DNA of 64,000 bases from Chloroflexota bacterium. Its GTDB lineage: Bacteria; Chloroflexota; Anaerolineae; UBA4142. The first letter of the stretch is position 1, and each line of letters opens with the position of its first letter. The stretch is taken from the NCBI GenBank assembly GCA_016215025.1, contig JACRMI010000131.1, positions 1 to 64,000 on the forward strand, in the 5' to 3' direction. This document shows positions 1 through 6,379 of the stretch, piece by piece. Below the pieces are notes generated by a model. It was not told the origin of the DNA. It was given only the letters and a program-made list of their open reading frames with translations, and did no database searches. Made by a program: the position numbers and the translations under genes.

Positions 1-29
1 ATTCGCAAGGATAAATGGTCGGTGTGGTA

Positions 30-108
30 TGGTATAATGTCTTTGGAGTTCTCATGTTTGGCCCTTTCCTTGGCAGGATAGAGCTGATTGTTCATGAGAA
101 CTCTTTTT
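30..108 (+). ncRNA. Possible small terminated transcript
   Basis: An extended -10 element (TGG then TATAAT) lies at 30-38. About 8 nt further on, GAGTTCTCATG (46-56) is inverted as CATGAGAACTC (93-103) and followed directly by five T, which is intrinsic-terminator geometry on the plus strand. The transcript would be about 65 nt. It contains a weak 18-codon ORF (54-110) with GGAG ahead of its ATG. No plus-strand gene follows; the next gene, hisD, is convergent. It could be a small RNA or a degenerate leader. No -35 box is evident, so confidence is low. Confidence 0.3.
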
Positions 109-110
109 AG

Positions 111-176
111 TCAAAAAGTGACTTTTGCTTTATTGCGTTTATTGGGATCGAGTTTGGTCTCTTTTCGTTTTGCCAT
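111..176 (-). CDS. Putative tiny basic ORF downstream of hisD
   Basis: A 21-codon ORF reads MAKRKETKLDPNKRNKAKVT followed by F and stop. It is rich in Lys and Arg, and GAGGA lies about 13 nt upstream, which is too far for a good ribosome site. The sequence resembles the charged start of a larger protein that has been interrupted, but no in-frame continuation is visible toward the window edge. It could be a decayed gene start or chance. Confidence 0.2.
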   Translation of the reverse strand: MAKRKETKLDPNKRNKAKVTF

Positions 177-194
177 ATTTTATTTGATGTCCTC

Positions 195-232
195 TATCTT
201 CCATCATCCATCTTTCGTCATCCGTCGCTTGA
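195..232. repeat. Degenerate tandem repeat at hisD 3' end
   Basis: Near-copies of the words CATCCATC and CATCCGTC run across the last codons and stop of hisD. The last residues (RRMTKDG) are encoded by it. No inverted arm is visible here, so it is a partial member of the junction array family. Confidence 0.4.
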
Positions 233-1541
233 TCGCATTCGCATGTGCGGTCAACCCCTCTGCTTCTGCAAGCGTCGCCGCAGTTCCCCCAAGTTCCCGT
301 GCTTCCGCTGCGCTCACACTAAACACACTCGTTATCTTTACAAAATCATTTACGTTCAAAGCGGAGCTAAATCTTGCCGTGCCAGCCGTTGGCATCACGT
401 GGCTCGGACCGATGACGTAATCGCCCAGCGCCTCGTTCGTCCATTCGCCGACAAACACGCCGCCTGCGTTCTCCACTTTGCCAACCCAGTTCCACGGATC
501 GCGCACAAGCAAGCACATATGCTCAGGCGCAAACGCGTTGCCTAGCTCCATCGCCTCGTCGAGATTTTCCACGACGATGATCGCGCCCTGCCCCGCCAGC
601 GATTTGGCGATGATGTCGCGACGTGAGAGATTAGAGATTTGAGATTCGAGATTTTCGGCGACTTGGTTTGCTAGTGATTGGGAAGTGGTAATCAGGATCG
701 ACGTTGCGAGTTCGTCGTGCTCGGCTTGAGCGAGCATGTCGGCGGCGCACCATGCAGGATTGGCAGAATCATCGGCGATGAGTAGCGTTTCGGTAGGACC
801 ATATAATCCATCGATGCCGACAGCGCCAAAGACCTGGCGCTTTGCCAGCGTCGTGAACAGCCCGCCCGCGCCGACAATTTTGTCGACGCGCGCAACGGTC
901 TCCGTGCCGAATGCTAACGCGGCGATGCTTTGCGCCCCGCCCATCGCATACACGCGCGATACGCCAACAATTTTTGCGGCGGCGAGTGTGGCGATTTGAA
1001 TATGCCCAGTCTTCATCGGCGGCGTCGCAACGATGATTTCACGCACGCCCGCGACCTGCGCTGGAATCGACGACATCAGCAACGACGATGGCAGCGGCGC
1101 GGTTCCACCTGGCACATACACGCCGACACGCGCGAGTGGAATAATTTTTTGCCCGAGTGCTCCCTGACCATTCCAATCGAGCCATGATTTCGGCTTTTGT
1201 TTTTCGTGGAATGCGCGCACACGACTCGCCGCCAATTCCAGCGATTCGCGCACCGCAATCGGCGTCTCGGCGTACGCCGCATCGATTTCATCTTGGCTGA
1301 CGGCAACCGTTTGCAAATCGACGCGATCCAGCTTGCGCGTCCAATCGAGCAGAGCCGCATCGCCGCGCGTGCGAACATCGGCGATGATACGTGTGACACC
1401 TTGCTCCGGCGTCAACGCTTCGCCAAACGTTTTCTGCAAGCGATCCGCCAACGCCGGCGTAATGTCAATATCAATCAATGAACGATTGCGGAGAATTTTT
1501 TCTTGCCCTGCTGTTTTGCCACCAATAATCGGCATTATCAT
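204..1541 (-). CDS. hisD: Histidinol dehydrogenase
   Basis: HisD performs the last two steps of histidine synthesis, oxidising L-histidinol to histidine with two NAD in the cytoplasm. At 445 residues it has normal length. The zinc and catalytic positions are present: QAEHDE near 272-277, APEH near 340, GDY-V-GPSH, and AH near the C-terminus. Two motifs deviate: the usual GPGN reads GAGG (about 224-227) and the AGPSE motif reads YGPTE (247-251). The start ATG has GAGG about 8 nt upstream; a second ATG lies two codons later. It is the last gene of the hisZ-hisG-hisD operon, 80 nt after hisG. Codons near 625-660 and at the 3' end are made of short degenerate repeats. Confidence 0.95.
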   Translation of the reverse strand: MIMPIIGGKTAGQEKILRNRSLIDIDITPALADRLQKTFGEALTPEQGVTRIIADVRTRGDAALLDWTRKLDRVDLQTVAVSQDEIDAAYAETPIAVRESLELAASRVRAFHEKQKPKSWLDWNGQGALGQKIIPLARVGVYVPGGTAPLPSSLLMSSIPAQVAGVREIIVATPPMKTGHIQIATLAAAKIVGVSRVYAMGGAQSIAALAFGTETVARVDKIVGAGGLFTTLAKRQVFGAVGIDGLYGPTETLLIADDSANPAWCAADMLAQAEHDELATSILITTSQSLANQVAENLESQISNLSRRDIIAKSLAGQGAIIVVENLDEAMELGNAFAPEHMCLLVRDPWNWVGKVENAGGVFVGEWTNEALGDYVIGPSHVMPTAGTARFSSALNVNDFVKITSVFSVSAAEARELGGTAATLAEAEGLTAHANAIKRRMTKDG

Positions 1542-1556
1542 TTTGGGTTTCCTCGA

Positions 1557-1640
1557 TTCGTGTTGCGTGGTACGTGTTTCGTCTCTTCACGCAACACGAA
1601 ACACGCAGCACGTTTCACGCATCACGTTTCACGCATCACG
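1557..1640. repeat. Palindromic degenerate tandem array, hisG/hisD junction
   Basis: The left arm repeats words like CGTGTTGCGT and CGTGTTTCGT. The right arm carries the inverse (ACGCAACACG, AAACACGCAG, CACGCATCACG). The right arm covers the stop codon and last codons of hisG. The transcript could fold into a hairpin between the two genes. Confidence 0.6.
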
Positions 1641-2260
1641 TTTTCAATCTTTTCAATCAACGTACGCACCTCATCCACCTTCAACGTGTGCGAAGCGCGA
1701 TTGACGATCAGTGTCGCTTGCGATCTAAAAATCTCGTCGAGTTCGATCAAGCCATTCGCTTTCAACGTGCTCCCAGTATCCACTACATCGACGATCAAAT
1801 CGGCGAGACCAACTGCTGGCGCAAGCTCAACCGAACCATAGACCTCGATGATTTCGGCAGAGAGACCGCGCGCCGAAAAATATTGTTTAGCGACGCGCGG
1901 ATATTGCGTCGCGATCCGTAGTCCCGTGAGCAAACGCCATTCCATCGTTTTGTATTCTGGCTTGCCCGCGACCATCAAACGACAATTGCCATAACCAAGC
2001 ACGGCAGGCTCGTAAACATTGACACCACTTTCGCGCAGCGCATCCTGTCCGACGATGCCCACATCCGCCGCGCCGTACTCTACATAGATGGGTACGTCCA
2101 TTGGCTTGGCCAGCAAATAGCGGACATTGTGCGCTCCATCGTCGATCACTAATTTGCGCGTTTCTTTAACCGCACGCAAATCGTAACCGATCGATTCGAG
2201 CAACTTGATGGAATCGTCCAGTAAGCGGCCCTTGGCAAGTGCGATTTTCAAGCTAGTCAT
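1622..2260 (-). CDS. hisG: ATP phosphoribosyltransferase, short form catalytic subunit
   Basis: HisG joins ATP and PRPP to begin histidine synthesis. This is the short form of 212 residues, which lacks the C-terminal regulatory domain and therefore needs HisZ; hisZ is directly upstream in the same operon. Visible signatures are the N-terminal LKIALAKGR, the GAADVGIVGQDAL segment, and the PRPP loop DLIVDVVDTGSTLKANGL. The final residues (ENVMRET) come from the repeat array at the junction. The start ATG follows a 64-nt gap holding another array. Confidence 0.93.
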   Translation of the reverse strand: MTSLKIALAKGRLLDDSIKLLESIGYDLRAVKETRKLVIDDGAHNVRYLLAKPMDVPIYVEYGAADVGIVGQDALRESGVNVYEPAVLGYGNCRLMVAGKPEYKTMEWRLLTGLRIATQYPRVAKQYFSARGLSAEIIEVYGSVELAPAVGLADLIVDVVDTGSTLKANGLIELDEIFRSQATLIVNRASHTLKVDEVRTLIEKIENVMRET

Positions 2261-2273
2261 TGAAAAATCCTAA

Positions 2274-2350
2274 ATGAGACGCGGACAAACGCGGACAAAC
2301 GCAGAAAAAATATTTTATCCGTGTTCATCCGCGTTCATCCGCGTCCAATA
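2274..2350. repeat. Palindromic degenerate tandem array, hisZ/hisG junction
   Basis: The left arm has copies of ACGCGGACAA. After an A/T-rich loop the right arm has the inverse word TTCATCCGCG repeated. The right arm overlaps the 3' end of hisZ, so the last residues DADERG are repeat-encoded. Confidence 0.65.
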
Positions 2351-3518
2351 ATTCCTTTTGCCCATCGCGCCACCAAATTTCGCCCGCGCCGCGAATGCGC
2401 GCATACTCACGCAAATCGTTTTCGTTGCGATTCAGTATATCGGTCTCGATAATTCTGCCTTCGGCGCGGGCTAGCTCGACTTTTGTTCCGTATTCTTGCG
2501 CGATCACATCCGGTGCGATGGTCGCTTTGATCGCGCCGCGCGAACGAAGCGCGATCAGAACACGTTCGATGCCGATGGCGAAACCAACGGCGGGAATGCT
2601 CGGACCGAAATGATTGATGAGATTGTCATAGCGTCCACCGCTGACAACGGCGAAACCAAGTCCATGCACAAAGCCCTCGAACATCATGCCCGTGTAATAC
2701 TCCATCCCGCGATTTTCCGCAAGATCGAGCGTGACCAAATCGGCAAAACCAAATTGCTTGAGCCGAGCCAGCACATCGTGAAGATGTTCGATGGCGGCGC
2801 GCGCATCGTCGTTCACACACTCGGCTCGATTCAACACATCGCTGCTGCCGTACAACGTCGGCAATTGCGCCAGCACGCGTTTGTGCGTCGCATCGATGTT
2901 CAATGAATCGCTCAGGCGCTTGAGCGCAGGCGAGTTCTTGCGTCGAATCGCATCATGCAACGCAGAATCGTCCGCATCGTTCAAACCTAGATCACGTGTC
3001 GTCGCAAGCAAATATGCTGCGTTGCTCAGCGTAAATCGAAAATCGGCGAGACCAATCGCCCGCAGTGCCGTCATCGCGAGCGCAATCGTTTCGGCATCCG
3101 CATCGGCAGTCGCTGCGCCAATCAATTCGATACCCCCTTGCGTGAACTCGCGGCGCATTCCTGCTTGCGGTTCTTCGTAGCGAAACACGGAACCGATGGC
3201 ATAAAATCGCAATGGCATCGCGCGATCATACAATTTTGTGCCGACAATTCGCGCGGTCGGGATCGTAAAATCGGCGCGGAGTGCCAGTGTCCGACCATCG
3301 CGATCAAAAAATCGATACATCTCTTCGCGCAGTTGTGGACCTGCTTCAGCCGCGAGCGATTCGTAATATTCAAAAGTCGGCGGAATGATTTCGGAATAGC
3401 CCCAGCGCGCGAACGTATCGGCGAGTGTACGTTCGACCGCACGTTTGCGCGCCGCATCGTTGAAAAATAAATCGGCGACGCCGTGAGGCAGTTGTTTGTC
3501 GAGCGGTTGAGAGATCAT
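2325..3518 (-). CDS. hisZ: ATP phosphoribosyltransferase regulatory subunit
   Basis: HisZ is a catalytically inactive class II histidyl-tRNA synthetase paralogue that binds the short HisG and makes it active and histidine-sensitive. The class II synthetase fold shows in motif 2 (RFYAIGSVFRYEEPQAGMRREFTQ) and in GGRYDNL followed by AVGFAIGIERVL. The chosen start (MISQPLDKQ) has GGAG about 8 nt upstream, giving 397 residues. The reading frame stays open further upstream, but that stretch contains the leader terminator, so it is taken as untranslated. First gene of the his operon. An alternative, true HisRS, is less likely given the short HisG beside it and the short C-terminal part. Confidence 0.9.
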   Translation of the reverse strand: MISQPLDKQLPHGVADLFFNDAARKRAVERTLADTFARWGYSEIIPPTFEYYESLAAEAGPQLREEMYRFFDRDGRTLALRADFTIPTARIVGTKLYDRAMPLRFYAIGSVFRYEEPQAGMRREFTQGGIELIGAATADADAETIALAMTALRAIGLADFRFTLSNAAYLLATTRDLGLNDADDSALHDAIRRKNSPALKRLSDSLNIDATHKRVLAQLPTLYGSSDVLNRAECVNDDARAAIEHLHDVLARLKQFGFADLVTLDLAENRGMEYYTGMMFEGFVHGLGFAVVSGGRYDNLINHFGPSIPAVGFAIGIERVLIALRSRGAIKATIAPDVIAQEYGTKVELARAEGRIIETDILNRNENDLREYARIRGAGEIWWRDGQKELLDADERG

Positions 3519-3534
3519 GGATGCTCCAAATAAC

Positions 3535-3564
3535 AAAAAAGACAAGTCAACGCGACTTGTCTTT
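3535..3564 (-). terminator. Intrinsic terminator (attenuator) in the his leader
   Basis: On the minus strand an 11-bp perfect stem, AAAGACAAGTC with GACTTGTCTTT, closes a 5-nt loop and runs into six U. It ends about 16 nt before the hisZ start and follows a leader peptide with three His codons, so it is read as the attenuator of the operon. Confidence 0.85.
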
Positions 3565-3615
3565 GGGGTGAGTGTGAAACGCCAAAATGGCGACTCGGTT
3601 TTACCGACCCACCCC
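3565..3615 (-). promoter_or_regulatory. Branched structure ahead of the his attenuator
   Basis: GGGGTGGGT (fwd 3607-3615) can pair with ACTCACCCC (fwd 3565-3573) over 9 bp with one G-U. It encloses two small hairpins, CGGT/ACCG and CGCCA/TGGCG. The structure abuts the terminator stem and overlaps the end of the leader ORF, so a ribosome reaching the stop codon would open it. Confidence 0.6.
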
Positions 3616-3657
3616 ATTTAGGTGATGATGCTTTGGACAAAACTCTGTTGTGAACAT
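3601..3657 (-). CDS. His operon leader peptide with three consecutive His codons
   Basis: The 18-residue peptide is MFTTEFCPKHHHLNGVGR, with codons CAT CAT CAC at 3622-3630. It lies between a consensus promoter and an intrinsic terminator, directly upstream of hisZ-hisG-hisD. In enterobacterial his operons such a peptide senses charged tRNA-His by ribosome stalling; the same role is inferred here. The ATG starts only 9 nt past the -10 box, so the message is probably leaderless and no Shine-Dalgarno is needed. Which RNA segment acts as antiterminator could not be settled by eye. Confidence 0.75.
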   Translation of the reverse strand: MFTTEFCPKHHHLNGVGR

Positions 3658-3665
3658 TTGCGGCG

Positions 3666-3694
3666 ATTATATGCGAAACGTGCTTGATTGTCAA
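3666..3694 (-). promoter_or_regulatory. Consensus sigma-70-type promoter of the his operon
   Basis: On the minus strand TTGACA (3689-3694) and TATAAT (3666-3671) are separated by exactly 17 nt. Both hexamers match consensus fully. The predicted start site falls at or next to the ATG of the leader peptide. Confidence 0.88.
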
Positions 3695-3732
3695 ACCCGC
3701 AAAGCCGATATTTAATCCGAATGGAGGAACAC

Positions 3733-4101
3733 ATGGCAAGTGTATTAACACAACATATCGAAATCACACCTGGTGTATTCGGTGGCAAACCACACATCGC
3801 AGGGCATCGAATTCGCGTAATGGACATTGTTGCTTGGCACGAAAAACGCGGACTATCCCCCGATGAAATCGTAACCCTTTATCCGAGTATCACACTTGCA
3901 GATGTTCATGCCGTACTCGTCTATTACTTCGATCACCGTGAAGAAATCGAAGCCGCATTTAAACACGAATTTCGTTCGCACGAAACGAAAACCGTGTGGT
4001 CGTTACACTCGACGATGATTTTCTCACGCTGGCAGCGAGCGGTATCGAACATTCAGGAATCACCTATTGCACCGCAACCAAGTACTCCGTCGGTGAATTG
4101 A
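3733..4101 (+). CDS. DUF433-type antitoxin with an abnormal C-terminus
   Basis: The first 75 or so residues match the DUF433 family, small helical proteins that usually act as antitoxin to a PIN-like DUF5615 toxin: ITPGVFGGKPHIAGHRIRV, then a segment ending LSPDEIVTLYP, then LADVHAVLVYYFDHREEI. The start has GGAGG 5 nt upstream. After about residue 80 the frame runs into sequence that encodes the toxin C-terminus in another frame, so the tail from about ETKTVWSLHST onward is probably nonsense. See the toxin remnant. The module is likely inactive. Confidence 0.75.
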   Translation: MASVLTQHIEITPGVFGGKPHIAGHRIRVMDIVAWHEKRGLSPDEIVTLYPSITLADVHAVLVYYFDHREEIEAAFKHEFRSHETKTVWSLHSTMIFSRWQRAVSNIQESPIAPQPSTPSVN

Positions 4102-4172
4102 TTTACGCCTTGTTACTTGTTGCGAGTGTGCTTGAATCTGCCGACATGCGCAACCAAATCGAATTTCTTTGA
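3990..4172 (+). pseudogene. DUF5615-type toxin remnant, out of frame behind the antitoxin
   Basis: Read in the frame of 3993, this stretch gives VVVTLDDDFLTLAASGIEHS, then GITYCTATKYSVGELIYALL, and ends MRNQIEFL before TGA at 4170-4172. This is the C-terminal half of the toxin usually encoded after DUF433. The N-terminal half of about 45 residues and the antitoxin stop are missing, which points to one deletion that joined the two genes out of frame. Confidence 0.72.
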
Positions 4173-4174
4173 GT

Positions 4175-4203
4175 TTGACATTGCGCGCAAGCTATGTTAT
4201 ATT
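4175..4203 (+). promoter_or_regulatory. Promoter of the arginine operon
   Basis: TTGACA (4175-4180) and TATATT (4198-4203) are separated by 17 nt. Transcription would begin near 4210, about 11 nt before the leader ORF. Confidence 0.82.
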
Positions 4204-4220
4204 CGCGCCACGTTAGCAAT

Positions 4221-4301
4221 ATGAAGATTTCAATTGCATTGCCTACTCGACCGCGTCCTACACTAGATCATGCGTCTGGTGTTTTTGGCATTGCAATCTA
4301 A
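4221..4301 (+). CDS. Putative arginine operon leader peptide
   Basis: A 26-codon ORF beginning MKISIALPTRPRPTL carries CGA at 4248-4250 and CGT at 4254-4256, between the operon promoter and an intrinsic terminator. ATTGCATTGCC (4233-4243) can pair with GGCATTGCAAT (4287-4297) with one mismatch, placing the Arg codons in the loop. In that loop GTCTGG (4274-4279) copies part of the terminator 3' arm and could pair with CCAGAC of its 5' arm as an antiterminator. There are only two Arg codons and no Shine-Dalgarno, so the peptide is less certain than the terminator. Confidence 0.5.
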   Translation: MKISIALPTRPRPTLDHASGVFGIAI

Positions 4302-4328
4302 CTGCTTGAACTAGTTATTTTTGAATGC

Positions 4329-4366
4329 AACCCAGACCACAGCTTTGTCGGTCTGGGTTTTTATTT
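4329..4366 (+). terminator. Intrinsic terminator (attenuator) in the arg leader
   Basis: AACCCAGACC (4329-4338) pairs with GGTCTGGGTT (4350-4359), with ACA/TGT extending the stem inside and TTTTTATTTT following. It lies between the operon promoter and argC, so it must be read through for expression. Confidence 0.85.
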
Positions 4367-4374
4367 TATGCGGT

Positions 4375-4499
4375 TGTCATTCTGAGCGAAGCGAAGAATC
4401 TCGCTTCCCGAGAACGAGATTCTTCGTCACAGTCCTTCGACTGCGCGACACGCTTCGCGCGTCGTTCCGCTCACGCGAAGCGTGCTCCTCAGAATGACA
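4375..4499. repeat. REP-like palindrome, TGTCATTCTGAGC family (copy 1)
   Basis: Starts TGTCATTCTGAGCGAAGCG and ends with the inverse TCAGAATGACA, with nested inverted segments (GAATCTCG/CGAGATTC and TTCGCGCGTC-type words). It separates the arg attenuator from the argC ribosome site. Confidence 0.8.
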
Positions 4500-4511
4500 T
4501 GTGGAGGAATC

Positions 4512-5519
4512 ATGATTCGAGTTGGAATTTACGGCGCGACCGGGTACACGGGCATTGAATTGGCGAAAATCTTTGCGCGACATCCAGAAGTCGAAATCAA
4601 ATTCGCCACGTCTGATTCGTACGTCGGCAAGAAACTCAGCGAAGCCTTCCCCTGCCATTTCGATATTCCCCTTGTCGCGCACGACGCCGCCCCGCTCGAC
4701 CGAATCGATGTTGCTTTCCTCGCACTTCCTCACGGTGCTTCCGCCGATTACGGCAAGCGCGTCCTCGATGCTGGCGCGAGCGTGATCGATCTCTCCGCCG
4801 ATTTCCGTTTGCACGATGCGGCGGCGTACAAAAAATGGTACGGACTCGATCATCATGCGCCCGAACTTTTGCCTCAAGCCGTCTATGGCTTACCCGAACT
4901 TCATCGTGATCAAATCAAGAAAACGAAATTGCTTGCGAACCCCGGCTGCTATCCGACGAGCGTGATCCTGGGTCTCGCTCCGATTTGGCGCGCGAATGCG
5001 ACGAACGATACCATCATCGTCGATAGCAAGTCGGGCGTGTCGGGCGCGGGGCGCAAAGCAACCGACATCGTGCATTTTGTCCAAGTGAACGAAAACCTCT
5101 CGCCGTACAACATCGGGCGCGTGCATCGCCATCTTTCCGAGATGGAACAAGAGTTGAAATTGGTCAATCCAAAAGCATCGCTGATTTTTTCTCCACATCT
5201 GCTGCCGGTGACTCGCGGCATTCTTTCGACGATGTACGTGCGCCTCACCGATGGCTGGGACGAAAATCGCTTGCGCCAACTTTACGCCGAAACGTACTGC
5301 AACGAACCATTCGTGCGCATTCTGCCGAGCGGACAATTTGCGACGCTGACGCACAGCAACTATACCAACTATTGCACGATTTCGATTCATCACGTAGCAG
5401 ACGTGAATCAAGTCATCATCTGCGCCAGCATCGACAACCTCATCAAAGGTGCGAGCGGTCAAGCGGTGCAGAACATGAATTTGATGTTTGGAATTTCCGA
5501 AACGACGGGATTACTATAA
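4512..5519 (+). CDS. argC: N-acetyl-gamma-glutamyl-phosphate reductase
   Basis: ArgC reduces N-acetylglutamyl phosphate with NADPH in arginine synthesis. The start MIRVGIYGATGYTG has GGAGG 4 nt upstream and gives 335 residues, the normal length. The nucleotide-binding loop GATGYTG is at 8-14 and the catalytic Cys at 146 in ANPGCYPTS; SGVSGAGR follows. It is the first structural gene of the operon, about 150 nt after the attenuator. An in-frame ATG 30 nt upstream lies in the repeat and is ahead of the ribosome site, so it was rejected. Confidence 0.95.
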   Translation: MIRVGIYGATGYTGIELAKIFARHPEVEIKFATSDSYVGKKLSEAFPCHFDIPLVAHDAAPLDRIDVAFLALPHGASADYGKRVLDAGASVIDLSADFRLHDAAAYKKWYGLDHHAPELLPQAVYGLPELHRDQIKKTKLLANPGCYPTSVILGLAPIWRANATNDTIIVDSKSGVSGAGRKATDIVHFVQVNENLSPYNIGRVHRHLSEMEQELKLVNPKASLIFSPHLLPVTRGILSTMYVRLTDGWDENRLRQLYAETYCNEPFVRILPSGQFATLTHSNYTNYCTISIHHVADVNQVIICASIDNLIKGASGQAVQNMNLMFGISETTGLL

Positions 5520-5521
5520 AG

Positions 5522-5571
5522 AATAAAACGTAAAACGTAATTACGATTTACTATTTACGTTTTACGCTTTC
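5522..5571. repeat. Palindromic degenerate tandem array, argC/argB junction
   Basis: The left arm has two copies of AAAACGT and the right arm is the inverse TTTACGTTTTACG. It fills nearly the whole 65-nt gap. Confidence 0.7.
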
Positions 5572-5584
5572 AAGGCGGAAAACA

Positions 5585-6328
5585 ATGTTGGTACTCAAAG
5601 TTGGCGGCAACGAAATCGACGATGCAAATTTTCTAAAAGGATTCGCGCGCGCAGTCGCAGCAATGAAAGATACACCCATTATCGTGCATGGCGGCGGCAA
5701 AGAGATTGCGGACTTGCAATTGAAATTTGGCTTGACGCCGCAATTTGTCGAAGGACTGCGCGTGACGGATGATGCATCGCTCGCCATCGCCGAGATGGTG
5801 CTGAGTGGTCGCGTGAACAAACGCATCGTCTGCGCACTGATTAACGCAGGCGCTGATGCAATGGGCATGAGCGGTATTGACCGTGGCGTGGTGCGCGTCG
5901 AAAAGATGCTGCATCCTGCGGGCGACCTCGGTCGCGTGGGCAAAGTGGTTAGCGTGCGCGGCCAAGTCCTGTGCGATTTTGTGTCGCAGAAGATCGTTCC
6001 GGTCATTTCGCCGATTTCCCTTGGCGACGAAGGTGCGTACAATGTAAACGCCGATTCGGTTGCCTGCGCGATTGCCGCGGCGCTCAATGCCGACGCGGTT
6101 GTGTTCGTCACCAACGTGGCGGGCGTGATGAAGGAAAATCAAGTTATACCCTCGCTAACACCGCGCGAAGTAGAAACGCTCATCAAAATCCAAGTCATCA
6201 GAGGCGGCATGATTCCCAAGGTCCGTGCCGCGCTCGATGCTGTATCAAACGGAGCGAAAGCCGCGCGCATAACGAATCTCGAAGGATTGATGAACGGCAG
6301 TGGAACAGTTGTTACCCGTGATGCGTGA
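5585..6328 (+). CDS. argB: Acetylglutamate kinase
   Basis: ArgB phosphorylates N-acetylglutamate. The amino acid kinase fold shows as LVLKVGGNEI at the N-terminus, VHGGGKEI, GLRVTDDASL and NVNADSVACAIA. At 247 residues it lacks the N-terminal helix used for arginine-sensitive hexamers in long ArgB proteins, so feedback by that route is not expected. The GLRVTD segment and the arginine context favour ArgB over the lysine-pathway LysZ. The ribosome site is weak (AAGGCGG). Third position of the operon reading order after the leader and argC. Confidence 0.92.
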   Translation: MLVLKVGGNEIDDANFLKGFARAVAAMKDTPIIVHGGGKEIADLQLKFGLTPQFVEGLRVTDDASLAIAEMVLSGRVNKRIVCALINAGADAMGMSGIDRGVVRVEKMLHPAGDLGRVGKVVSVRGQVLCDFVSQKIVPVISPISLGDEGAYNVNADSVACAIAAALNADAVVFVTNVAGVMKENQVIPSLTPREVETLIKIQVIRGGMIPKVRAALDAVSNGAKAARITNLEGLMNGSGTVVTRDA

Positions 6329-6330
6329 AT

Positions 6331-6361
6331 CTGACGGAACACGCGACACGCCATACGTGAA
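6331..6361. repeat. Short degenerate repeat, argB/argD junction
   Basis: Words ACACGCG, ACACGCC and ATACGTG follow the argB stop. It resembles half of a junction array; no inverted arm is present. Confidence 0.35.
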
Positions 6362-6379
6362 TAATCAAAGGAGATTGCG

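Noticed and set aside
2325-3617. HisZ starting 33 codons earlier at 3617
   Set aside because: The extension would run through the terminator and branched leader structure, has no ribosome site, and is not family-like.
3519-3660. A His T-box riboswitch upstream of hisZ
   Set aside because: No AGGGTGGNACCGCG-type T-box sequence or specifier loop is seen; the His-codon ORF explains the terminator better.
5585-6328. Assignment of the kinase to the lysine pathway (LysZ)
   Set aside because: No LysW carrier gene is nearby, the GLRVTD motif fits ArgB, and the operon is arginine-specific through argG, argH and argJ.
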